This document shows positions 12,508 through 23,242 of a stretch of 64,000 bases of DNA, piece by piece. Under the pieces are notes generated by a model that was not told the origin of the DNA, made no database searches, and was given only the letters and a program-made list of their open reading frames with translations. The position numbers were made by a program, and so were the translations under genes. Where the stretch lies: contig ML682013.1 in the NCBI GenBank assembly GCA_007922195.1, positions 21,392,645 to 21,456,644 on the forward strand, written 5' to 3'. This DNA is from Podocnemis expansa (lineage: Eukaryota; Chordata; Testudines; Podocnemididae). Within the stretch, counting starts at the first letter, position 1. The number at the start of each line of letters is the position of its first letter.

Positions 12508-14935
12508 GTGAGTAATAAATTTGTCTTTAATTCATTCACTGTGTTCTGGTTGATGGATTAGCTGTTAAATGTCATTGTGGAGAAAAACTGTGCAAAGAGC
12601 TGGGATCTCAGAATGCTTTTTCTTTTTTGAAACCTGTGAAATAAAATAATTGCTTCCATGAAGAAATGTGTATTTGATGGCTGGGTGTACCTATGTTATA
12701 CCACAAACTGTTCTCTATTATCACTCGTACTAACTTTAAAAGCAGAAAAGCCAAAGATGCTTAGTAGGTGGCTGGGATGCTGTTAGAACATGAATTTTGC
12801 ACATAACTTTTATAAAATATGTGCTTAATAAATAGCTGTTTATTAAATAACTTTCATAACTGACCAAAATTTGTTGTTCTCCAAATAGTGTTTGATTTGT
12901 TGATTTCCTCCATGGTTGCAGAATGACTGATTAGATTTTTGCATAAAATAATGCTATTTACATATAATTTTTACCCATTGCATATCTTTTAATACTTGAC
13001 AAGTCATTGATTCATAATGTCAGAATCTAGTGATAAAGGAAGTATTTGTCCTCTTTCATTACTGAACTCTTAGGACTGCTCCATATATTATCCCCACTGG
13101 CTGAAATTGCCAAGTATCACAGACATAAAAACATTAACTGATGTCCCCCTCACCCCCTACTATTTCAACTCCAGCTATGTGGGAGACGTATCTGACCTTT
13201 ATGTAGTCACTTTAGAAGAAAGTATATTGTTCCTCCACTGGATTCCATTTTACATGTGTATTTCCTAGTTTTATTACACACACAGTATTTTTCTCTTCCT
13301 TAGGTTTCTTCTTTTTTTAAGTTGGAGGGAAAAACAATGTTCTTGGTTTATTGCTCTAAAATTAAAAACAGCGGCATTTGTCTTTTTGTTGGTACACATA
13401 CCAAACAGATAATACCCCATTAATCCCACTGAGGGAAAAAAACCCTATAATGCTAAATTAAATGCTTCTGTTCATACAGGAGGAGGAAAGAGGGAATTTA
13501 TTAGGTGAAATTACATCTGAAGAGTGTAGTAAAAGATAATTTTGAGTGGTAATGATTCTTTAAACATTAAGATAGACCAAATAAATATAATAAAAGATAA
13601 GAAAGTTTTCAAATATTTTACTAACAGAGTACTATGATTTTAAGATAACAGCATTAAAGCTGGAAATCTCTGAAGTTCTAAAACCTGTATTGTAGTATGT
13701 ATGTATTTAGTGTACAAGGTATATTAGCATATCATTCATTAATTGAAATGACTTTCAATGATCTCAGAAAATATATTGGTATCTAAAACATAGATCTCGA
13801 AAAAGGTGAATGTTGATTCTGAGAGAGATTTTAAAAGACAGTGGAAGAATGGGCTAAGTAGTTTCTAAATCCAGTTTCTTGAGACTGATTATGTGTAATT
13901 TAGTTTCTAAGAAATCTCATAGTACTTGTCCTGACTGGAGGAGCATATGTCTTTATGGATCTAAAATGGAGAACGCTACTTTAATAAGTGATTTGAAGAA
14001 AGAGAATTCTGAAAATGTTAGAAGCTTTGTAGTCATTATATTAAGGCATCAAATTCTTATTGTCAAGCAGTCTGAGATTTTCTTCCGTCATTAATTTAAA
14101 CAGTATTATTGACACCATGCCTGCTCAACTTAAAAATAATGTACATATGATTAGATTGAAGTGATAATAAAATCATACGCATATTAACTAAGGAACTGTA
14201 AAGCACTAGCAAAATTTTTAAGCAGTCATAGCTTTCTTTTAGGAAATGGAGCTGCATTCATTTTATATGATCAGATACGAGTCTTCAAAATGCCCCCTGC
14301 TAATTTTTAGTAGTTCCTCAATGGAGCCAAGAGGATGCAGATAATTCTTATGCATTGTCAGGACACAGTTTAAAAATTTAAATACTATATGTCAGTTTAT
14401 CCTATTTTCTCTCTCTCACTGTCTTTATCACATCAGTCAGAAAATAGCTTGTATATCTCCACATCAATTTTTTGGAAAAGCCTACAAGCACTTTTCCATT
14501 GAAAAAATGTCATGCTTTCATAGCCAAATTACGGATGTCACTGGACATGTTTAAAATGTTGTATGCTTGAGAATTTGATGTTTAAAGTGAAATATCCTAT
14601 GAAATGCAAAGGGAAAACACTGCTGCTTTTGACAGACATCATCCAGGGGGATTCAGAAATGACCAGAGGGTAACTGTCTTATAATCACCATATGTCCTTA
14701 GTGGACAGTACTCAAGAGGGAGCAGTGGATTTTTTGTTGTGAGCAAGGGCCAGTTGCTGTATTTTCTGTCTCATGTAATCCAGATGGGAAAAGAATCCTT
14801 GATCTTCCTTTAAATTGTTAATCTGAAATTAAAAACAATTGAATGACGTGGAAATGTTTGTTCATGTTTTACAATAATGTTGACAGTTAGAAAAAAAATC
14901 TTTTGTGTTGTGCTGCACAGATGCTCACATCAGGA

Positions 14936-15090
14936 GAACAAACAAGAAGTCCCATGGCACTTTAAAACTAATAAATTTATTTATCACACAAGCTCATGTG
15001 ATAAATAAATTTGTTATTCTTTAAAAGTGCCACAGGACTCCTTGATTGTTTTGCTGAACTAGACTAACACAACTACCCTTTTGGAACTTG
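14936..15090. mobile_element. Penelope-like foldback insertion
   Basis: The left half (agaagtcccatggcacttta, aaactaataaatttatttatc) is the inverse of the right half (gataaataaatttgttattc, aaagtgccacaggactcc), forming a palindrome centred near 14998. The insert is flanked by tcacatcagga / tcacatcagaa (14925-14935, 15091-15101; 10 of 11 match). It contains only tail sequence and no coding remnant. Confidence 0.8.
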
Positions 15091-15239
15091 TCACATCAGA
15101 AGCTTACTTTTAGTTTTGAAGTAATGTATTACTTTTTGCATAAGCCCTTTGTTTCCAAAGGCCTCTGAAGCTAATTAACATATAAAAAAATTACTGCAAC
15201 CTTCTGAACTTACTGGGTAAGCCACGGAGTTTTACATGC

Positions 15240-15900
15240 ATTCTAAACCACAACTGATGTGCTTCACTGATGCTACCCACCCATTCCCTTTGAAGTCATC
15301 AACTCCCTGCAGTTCCCCGTCCCCTCCTTCATGCTCAGACTCTGTGTGTATCCCATTCTCCTCTGCCAGGACACTGTTTGCTGCCCCATTCCATCCTGCC
15401 TCATACCATGGTTCTCCATTCCCTCTCTCCCACCTCCCAGTGCAAAAGGCTGTCTCCACCTGTCTCCCTTATCTAGTGCCGGATTTCCCATTAGGCACTG
15501 TCGGCATAGTGCCTATGAAATTTTTAGGGCCTACGAAGGAGGGAAGAAATTAAAAAAGCTGGAAAAATAAGGAAAATCATGAGGTTTAGCATTAGAATAG
15601 TTTAAAGCGCATCATGTCAATTGATGTAATTCAATTGGTGTTTACCCCTCTTTTTGCACATTTCAGAGTGAAAGTGCCTAGGGCCTACGAACACCAAAAT
15701 CCAGCCCTGCCTTTCTCGCTACTGCCCCATGCTGAGCCCTGTATTTTTCCCCTCGTCCCACTGTATATCCCATTCCCTCTTCCTCCCATTGGCAGGGGCT
15801 CTGTGTGCACCCCTCTCGGCCCTATACCGTGTCCTCCATTCTCTTGCCATGTCAGGAGCTCTCTGTGGGTGCTCTGTTACCCCCGCCACCTATTTTCCAC
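15240..15900. repeat. Pyrimidine-rich repeat-like patch
   Basis: C/T-rich sequence with a recurring ccattccctctc / cccattctcctctgcc pattern on either side of the element at 15475-15709. Long open frames here (for example 15614-15982) are low-complexity Pro/Ser/Leu-rich and have no family signature. I read it as repeat DNA, class unknown. Confidence 0.4.
15475..15709. mobile_element. Possible hAT-like element
   Basis: Its ends, agtgccggatttcc on the left and the complement of aaaatccagccctg on the right, are imperfect inverted repeats of the CAGGGCTGGATTT type. The phrase gggcctacgaa occurs near both ends. The flanks ccttatct / cctttctc match poorly, so the target duplication is doubtful. Confidence 0.45.
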
Positions 15901-16329
15901 ATCCGACCAATCTTATTTCTTTTTCTTCTGTATTAGGGGTGAGTCATTCAACATTCTGAACTATATTGAGAGGATGGGCTGAGCTGTGATGGGGATATTA
16001 TTATAGTGAAAGGTGTTAATGCCTGCAACTAACCAATACTTTGATCTATGGACAATTACAGAGTCGTTGCCGTTCCTCTGTCTGCTAAGCATATGCCGTC
16101 TGTCTGTAGTTCCCTCTTCCACTTTTCCAAATTTCACTATAGTCAATACTGTTTGCCTACTGATGCTTATAACCATCCCTGGAACTGAATGGTTGAAGCA
16201 TTCAAAATTTATCACATTACAGGGAAAATTGTTGAATTGTAAAAGCTCAAGTGCTTGATCAATAAATTTAGAGAGAAGATTGAGTAGCATCAGTTTGAAG
16301 CTGGAATGACTTCTGTCATGTGTGAGGCA

Positions 16330-16440
16330 TGGGTCATCAGGCCTAAGGCCTGGAGTTAGGTGCCAGATCTGGGGGCCAGAGCCAGAATCAGGAGTCTAGC
16401 CAAGGGTCAGAACTGTAGTCAGGAGCAAGCAAGAAAGTGG
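16330..16440. repeat. Possible LTR-derived fragment
   Basis: A purine-rich series of 'gggccagagccagaatcagg / gggtcagaactgtagtcagg' phrases, unlike the surrounding sequence. Such runs occur in sauropsid LTR elements. No boundaries are visible. Confidence 0.3.
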
Positions 16441-17060
16441 GGCTGGAATGGACTGGAGCAGATATATTAGAATTGAAAGAAGTACAGAGAAGGGCAACAA
16501 AAAGATTAAGGGTGTAAAACAGCTTGCATATAAGGAGAGGTTAAAAAAGCAGAGACTTCTTAACTTGAAAAAGAGATGGCTAAAGAGAAATATAAAACCA
16601 TGAATAGTGTGGAGAAAATTGCCAAGGAAATGTCATTTATGTCTACATAGAATAGAAGAACCATGGGTCACCCAATGAAATTGATAGACAGCAGGTATAA
16701 AACAAATACAAGGAAGTACTTCTTCAGACAACACACAATCTGTCTGTGAAACTCATTGTCAGAAGATATTGTGAAGACCAAAAGTATAAACAGGTACAAA
16801 GAAGAATTACATAAGGTCATGGGTGGTAGGTCCATCACTGGCAATTAGCCAAGATGGCCAGGAACACAGTCTCATGCTCTGGGTGGCACAAAGCCTCAAA
16901 CTGCCAGAAACTGGGAATAGGTGATTTATTCCTCAGTACATTCCCTGTTCTATTTATTCCCTCTGGAGCATCTGGCACTGGCCATTATCAGAGGACAGGA
17001 TACTGGAATAAGTAGACCAATAGTCTGACCCAGTATGACTGTTCTTTGTGCTGGGTCAGA
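16441..17060 (+). mobile_element. CR1 LINE, 3' fragment (copy 1)
   Basis: It contains the standard CR1 3' sequence: agtacagagaagggcaac, aggagaggttaaaaaagc, agtacttcttcagacaacac, and ending near accaatagtctgacccagta. It is 5' truncated, with no open frame of note. A second CR1 follows immediately. Confidence 0.8.
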
Positions 17061-17061
17061 T

Positions 17062-19262
17062 CATATGTTCTTCATATGGCGGACTTCACAAAAGCAAACT
17101 TTGACTCCCTCAGAGAGCTAATGGATAGGATCCCCTGGGAGGCTAATACAAGGGGGAAAGTTCTTCAGGAAATCTGCCTGTATTTTAAAGAAACCTTATT
17201 GAGAGTGCAGGAACAAGACATCCTGATGTGCAGAAAGATTGCAAATATGGCAGCTGACCATCTCGGCTTAACAAGTCTTTGTGAGCTTAAACACAAAAAA
17301 GAAGCTTACAAGAAGTGAAAGCTTGGTCAGATGACCAGGGAAGAATATAAAATTACTGCTCAAGCATGCAGGAATGAAATCAGGAAGGCCAAAGCACAGC
17401 TGGAGTTCCAGCTAGGAAGGGATGTGAAGAATATGCTGTGAAATGTTTCTACAACTATGTTAGCAATAAGAAGGTGGTCAGGTTAAGTCTGGGGCCCTTA
17501 CAAAATGGGGGAAGCAACCTCCTAATAGATTATTTGGAAAAAAAACTGAAGCACTCTATGGTATTTTTTGCCTTTGTCTTCAAAGACAAGGTCATCTCCC
17601 AGACTACTGCACAGGGCAGCACAGAATGGGGAAGAGGTGAGCATCCATCAGTGCTGAAAGAACAGGTTCAGGACAATTCAGGAAGGCTGGATGTGCACAG
17701 GTTCATAGGACTGGATGCATTGTATCCGAGGCTGCTGAGAGAGTTGGCTGATGTTGCAGAGCCATTGTCTTTAAAAACTTGTGATGATTCAGAGATGTCC
17801 TAAATGATTGGAAAAAGGCAAATATAGTGCCCACCTTCAAAAAAGAGGAGGAGGAGGATTTGAGGAATTAAAGACTGGTGAACCTCACCTAAAATCTGGG
17901 GAAAAAACAAGCAGCCAGTCCTCAAGGACTCCATTTTGCACCACTTGGTAGAGAGGAAGGTGATAAGGAACAGACAGTACGGATTCACCAAGGGCAGGTC
18001 ATGCTGATCAGCCTGATTGCCTGACTCTGTGGATGTGAGGAAGGCAGTAGATATGATCTACCTTGACTTTAACAAAGCTTTTGATTCTGTCTTCCACAGT
18101 ATACTTATCAGCAAGTTAAGGAAGCATGGGTTGGATGAATGAACTGTAAGATGGACAGGAAGCTGGCTAGGTCACTGGGCTCTCTGAGTAGTGGCCAACA
18201 GCTCAATGTCTTGTTGGCAACCAGTAACAAGCAGAGTGCCCCAGTGGTTGGTGCTGGGGCCAGTTTTATCCAACATCCTTCATTAATGATCTGGAGGATG
18301 GAGTGGGTTGCACTCCCAGCAAGTTTGCAGATGACACTAAGCTGAAGGGCAGGCATGGGATACAGTTTATCATAGACATGGGCTTTTTTGTGATAGTACT
18401 CAGGGGTATTGAGTACTGCCACCTTTTTTTCACAGTGATGTGGCTATGGCTCCTGCGACCACCACTGGCAACTCTAGGTCCTTGGTCGAGTATTGGCATC
18501 TCCCCCCCCACCCCCAAAAAAGCACTGCTGCAGACAAATTAGAGGATTGGGCCAAAAAAAATCTGATAAGATTCAATATGGAAAAGTGCAGAGTCCTGCA
18601 TTTAGGGAAGCAGAATCCCCTTCACTGCTACAAACTGGGGACCAACTGGCTAGGCAGCTATTCTACAGAAAAGGACGTGGTGGTTACAGCGGAAAAGAAG
18701 TTGGAAAAGAGTCAATAATATTCCCTTACTACCTAGAAGGCTAACAGCATATTTGACTGCTTTAGCAGGAGCATTGCCAGCAGATTGAGGGAAGTGATTT
18801 ATTTCCCTGTATTTGGCACCAGTGAGGCTTCATTTGTACTGTATCCAGTTTTAGGCTCCCCACTACAGGAAGGAAGTGGACAAATTGTAAAGAGTACAGC
18901 AGAAGGCAACAAAAATGATTAGGGTGCTGGGTCACATTACTTATGAGGAAAGGCTGAAGGAACTATGCTTGTTTTAGTCTGCAGAAAAGAAAATGAGTGT
19001 GGATTTGACAGCAGTCTTTAACTACCTAAAAAGGGTTCCAGGGAGGATGGAACTAGGCTGTTTTCAACAGTAGTAGATGACAAAACTAGGAGCAAAGGTT
19101 TTAAGTTGCAGTGGGGGAGGTCTAGATTAGAGAAGCAGTGAAGGGTTCATCCTTAGAGGTTTCTAAGGTGCAGCTTGAAAAAGCCCTAGCTGGGATGAGT
19201 TAGTTGGTCTCGGTCCTGTGCTGAGCAGGCATTGGACTTCCAACCCTAATCTTCTATGATTC
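17062..19262 (+). mobile_element. CR1 LINE, ORF2 remnant with 3' end (copy 2)
   Basis: A 2.2 kb, 5'-truncated CR1. Its decayed ORF2 is spread over several frames: the endonuclease-RT linker (17082-17318), an RT motif near 18056-18091 (YLDFNKAFDSV), and the catalytic FADDTKL motif at 18324-18344. The 3' end finishes with the tatgattcta tail typical of CR1. Multiple stops and frameshifts show it is dead. The stretch 18420-18530 departs from CR1 and may be a small deletion or insertion scar. Confidence 0.85.
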
Positions 19263-19263
19263 T

Positions 19264-19870
19264 ACTTTATTCCAACTCCTGAGCAGGGGGACTCAGCTGC
19301 TGTCATAAGTGGGGAGAAGCTGCCACCGGGGTAAGAGAGCAGGTTCTGACTTCCTGCTAGCTGCTGGGTGGGGAGAATCCTTGAAAAAGCTTAGTGGCCT
19401 TCACCATAGCTTTTTGACCATAGCTGTGTAGTGCAAGGGCACCGGAATGGGGTAGCCGGGGGGCAATTACCCTATCACTTCTGAAAGATGGAGAACCATG
19501 CCCTCCCACTTTTTACCTCCCTTAAGAGCAAGTGGGTGGGAGGTGGAGGCGCTGAGTCACCCATCCATATAGCTCTTACTGAGTCAAGGCCTCCTACCTG
19601 CATTTCATAACTGGGCAAGATGCTCCTCATCATGCTGCAGCTCCCAGCCCCACCTTTGGGAGTGTGAGGCGAGTATCCCCTTCCAAGCAGAAGGATCCCA
19701 GCTGGGAAGGGGAGGAGTAGGAAGAGAATTAAGTGACACATAAGGTGGAAGAAGGAGAGTGGGGAGCAATGGGGGGAAGGAGGAAGAGGAGCAGGAGAGT
19801 TCAGGAACTCAGGGAAGAGGCAGAGCAGAGGAGTGGAGGAGTTTCTGGCAATCCTCTAGTGCATAGCTTT
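19264..19870. repeat. Unclassified GC-rich segment
   Basis: It follows directly on the CR1 tail, with phrases such as agggcaccggaatggggtag, and runs into a purine-rich patch of ggagg/gaagagg. It may be another DNA-transposon relic. No paired termini or target duplication was found. Confidence 0.3.
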
Positions 19871-20787
19871 AAGAAATTGGCTTGTTGGCAGCCCTATGTG
19901 TCTGCCATGTTAGAGACAGACTTCTAAGGTTCCCCATCTTTGTAGTTAGGAGAATGATACTTTTCTGCCTCCTAAAATAGAGATGTGAGGCCCTTCTCAA
20001 TGATAAGGGCTGTGAAGTGCACGCAATTAACATCAAACAGTGATGGCTCTCCTCCTAATTCCCAGCGCTGTGTACCATCCCTATGTCTAAGCGTTGGGAG
20101 CACTGCCAGTGTACAGTCTGGAGCTCTCTCCCTGTGTATGTAGGAGTACGAATGAGGCCTGGGAGCGTGCGCAGTGAAGATGGTATATAAGATGTCTGTG
20201 GGGCTGAGCATGTTCAGGTGTAGATGAAGGTTAGTCAGCCAACTGCAGATAGAAATGTTCTGAGATTTTACCTACCGAGCATGTGCAATTGGCAGGTTTC
20301 TGAGGTTCGTAATTCAGCCAAATATATATGGATTTTCATAGGGATGGGACCCAGTGCCATGCTAAATTTTGTATCTGTGCACCGAACCACAGAGGCACTA
20401 GAGTTCTCCAAATAAATGACTGGAAAAAAATATTTCAGCATTGACAAAATCTCCTGTTCATCCAAACCTCAGTCTCTGAAATAGCAGAACAATTTTTGCT
20501 GAAATTTTCAAAAAGCTTAGCTTGAGGAAGAGAGAAAATGAGGACAATCTGAGCCCAAAGGTTAGGAAATTATAAGTAGTCAAAAGTAGGAGCTTTAATG
20601 CTAGGGCATCTTCATTGCACGTGTTGCTTCCAGTTTCAGTATAATAATATGTTTACAGCAGGAAATCTGTGCTTTTCAATGTGTAATCCTAATTTACCAT
20701 AGTGTACGGAAAGGAAAGTTAGGTATGGTATATTTACAACTCAGAATCCTTTGATGATTCAATAGTTAAAGGAATGAAACTGTAAAT

Positions 20788-20931
20788 CAGCATTTCACAA
20801 ACTGGGTTCATCAGCAGATAGGTCACAGCAATCCCTAGTATGTGGAGCAAATGTATCTTCCATGTGTGGGGTCACAGCAGGAAATACTTCATTAAAATGG
20901 GCTTGTGTTGACAAAAAGTTGGGAACAACTG
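20788..20931. mobile_element. Small hAT-like element
   Basis: 144 bp with ends cagcatttcacaaactggg and aaagttgggaacaactgctg, imperfect inverted repeats of the 'cagtggttctcaaac' hAT type. The flanks ctgtaaat / ctgtaagt (20780-20787 and 20932-20939) match at 7 of 8 positions, as expected for an old hAT target duplication. Confidence 0.75.
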
Positions 20932-21982
20932 CTGTAAGTGCATAAATGCGCGTGCTAAGTGTGCAAAATTAAAAAAAAAAAAGAAAATGAAAAGAAAAAA
21001 AGAAATAACCACCCCTCTTTCAGTAAAATGCTTTTCTTATAGAAATTACACTACAATAAACTGTGTGGGTGCAAAACTATTATAGAGTGAGCGAGGAACA
21101 ATCCGTATTACAAATTGAAGGTTTCAGTGAAAGGGAATTTTCAGATCTTCTTTTCTAAGTGACAGTCTTCAGTAGAGCAGAGCAAAAATTTTCAGTCAAA
21201 TAGGAAATTTGCCAGAATATGCTGTTTTGGGGAAACTGAAACGATTTGCTAATTCAGTTTGAATTCATTGAATAGGTTCAGCTGAATAAAAAGTAAGAGG
21301 TAAAAGCTGAGTTTGTTTTGACATTTTCTAAAGAAACTATTTCAATATTTCATATTTAATTAACACTTCATTTAGAAAATGTCATTTTGACTGGACCCAA
21401 ACTTAATTTTTTTTGTTTTTTTTTTTCAGTAGCCCCCAAATACCCCCCCCAAATCTCTTTTGGCTTGGAGAGGAAAAAAAAAACTTTTAAAATTTTTTTT
21501 GTTTTTTAAAAATAAACTATTGGGTTTTTTTGTATGTTTGTTTGTTTTGGCTACCAAGCTGAAAATCACTTATTCACTCAGCTCTAGGCTTCAGATTCTT
21601 TTTATTTTCTGAAATGTTAGCATGTAATGACATGTAAGAAAATAGAAAAATATGTTATAAATCTGGGGGGTGCATTCAGGTTTTAAAATACGCGTACATT
21701 TTATTAGTCTGATTATATTTGTATGCATTCTGAGTCCAACGTGGCTAACCTCAAAATCCATTTGCTTTGTCAATGCTTCCTGGATTAGAATTCCACTCTT
21801 TGGTCCCTATCCTAGGTAAGATATTGTTTGCAAATTGTGCTGCTGGTAAGAAGAGTCCAAAATTAAATCTGTGAATGTTAGAGATATTGCCAAGGCGCTT
21901 AAGATACTGTTGAAGGTAAAGTGGTTGCCATAGTGACATATAAAAATAAATGTTGAAATTGCTTTGGGTTTATTCTTTACAG

Positions 21983-22078
21983 CTTACTGAAGAAAATTGA
22001 GCGAGAAACGTGGAGAGAAAGTGGTGTTTCATTAATAGCCACTGTAACTCGATTAATGGAAAGGTTACTAGACTACAG
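21983..22078 (+). CDS. DOCK4: DOCK4 exon F (helical middle region)
   Basis: 96 nt completing Ile, then LLKKIERETWRESGVSLIAT and VTRLMERLLDY plus two bases (AG) of an Arg codon. Acceptor ttacag, donor gtgagc. Phases match exons E and G. Confidence 0.96.
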
Positions 22079-22369
22079 GTGAGCAACTGTCACATGATTT
22101 ATATTGACAATATGGAAGCATTCAGCATTCTGACAACAAAATTATCCAGCAGGGTTTTGGTAACTGAAACATGGAGGTCTTCATCACTCAGTTAAAGTCT
22201 GCCTTAGGGTTGGTAGTGACCAAAAGTCGTCATCCAACAGCTATTTGACAGTCTTTATTAAATTATTTCAGTAATGACTTGTGGTCCCACTGAAGATTAG
22301 GCCCATTGAGGTAGATGATATAGGTAATTATAAAAAGAGACAGTTCTTGACTGAAGCATTTACAGTTTA

Positions 22370-22545
22370 AACAAACAGCATGGACAAAGGAGGGAGAAAG
22401 GAAGTACCATTACCCTCATTTTTATAGATAGGGAACTGAGGCACAAAGGGTGACTTGCTGAAGATCACGAGGGAAGTCTGAGACAGATCCAGTAACTGAA
22501 CTCACATCTCTTGAGTCCCAGTCCACTGTCTTAACTTTCAGATCC
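22370..22545 (-). repeat. MIR/CORE-SINE-like repeat (reverse)
   Basis: The phrases attaccctcatttttataga, agggaactgaggcacaaagg and cttgagtcccagtccactgt are the reverse-orientation signature of MIR/CORE-type SINEs. It lies in the 1.1 kb intron between exons F and G. Confidence 0.6.
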
Positions 22546-23181
22546 TCTGGCGTGACGTTGTCTTTTCAGACCCAGAGGGACAAGAGCACACATCAAAATC
22601 TATGATGGTTGTAATCTTATTTGCAGTTTCAGAGATGAGCTGAAGGATGTAGTTGGCATGGAGACTGAGCACTTAACTTTGAAAGGAATGCCAGTGCTAC
22701 ACCTCTTCTATGGCTAAATAAAACTTCAATCTGCAGACTGACACTCTAGCACCTTTCCACTCACATTCCACTCACTGGCAGCTCTAAAAAGAGTATCTCT
22801 CACTGTGAAGTGATTAACTGATAGACACATGAATGTTAAAAGTCATACAAATTTTTTATTTTTGTAGTAATGGAGTGTGGGTAATTTCCATCATTTTTGT
22901 GCAAGACTGCCGTCCTGACACTGTTTTTCTTCAGGTGCTGTCCTCAGTGTTCCTTTATAACTTTATCAAAACTTTTGACCTAGAGGTGGGCTAAACAGTC
23001 TCTCCAAGCAGGCAGAAGAAGACATGCATTCATATGCATCTGTATCTTATTTTTGACAGTGCAGAATGACCTGAGGCTGTATTATTTTAGATAGTTTGCT
23101 TCTACTTAATTCTGTTTTAGAAAATGCATTCTTAATTCAGAGGGGAAAATCATTCTGACTTTTGTTACATTTTATTTTTAG

Positions 23182-23242
23182 AGACTGCATGAAAATGGGA
23201 GAAGTGGATGGTAAAAAGATTGGCTGTACTGTTAGCCTATTG
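23182..23242 (+). CDS. DOCK4: DOCK4 exon G (end of helical region)
   Basis: 61 nt: Arg completed, then DCMKMGEVDGKKIGCTVSLL. Acceptor tttttag, donor gtatgt. It ends on a codon boundary, so exon H starts in phase 0. Confidence 0.95.

Larger units (their letters stand above)
12508..21982 (+). other. Intron E-F (9.5 kb)
   Basis: 12508-14935 shows nothing beyond AT-rich sequence. A PLE foldback follows, then a pyrimidine-rich patch with a possible hAT element, then two CR1 copies and an unclassified GC-rich patch (19264-19870). A small hAT-like element lies at 20788-20931. From 20940 to 21560 the sequence is A/T-run-rich and low in complexity. Confidence 0.65.

Noticed and set aside
14936..15090. 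Foldback as a CRISPR or tRNA-like structure
   Set aside because: It is an inverted pair of PLE tails with flanking target duplication. There are no repeat-spacer units and no cloverleaf.
15614..15982. 122-codon open frame
   Set aside because: It comes from pyrimidine-rich repeat and element sequence. It has no domain, and overlapping frames of equal length exist.
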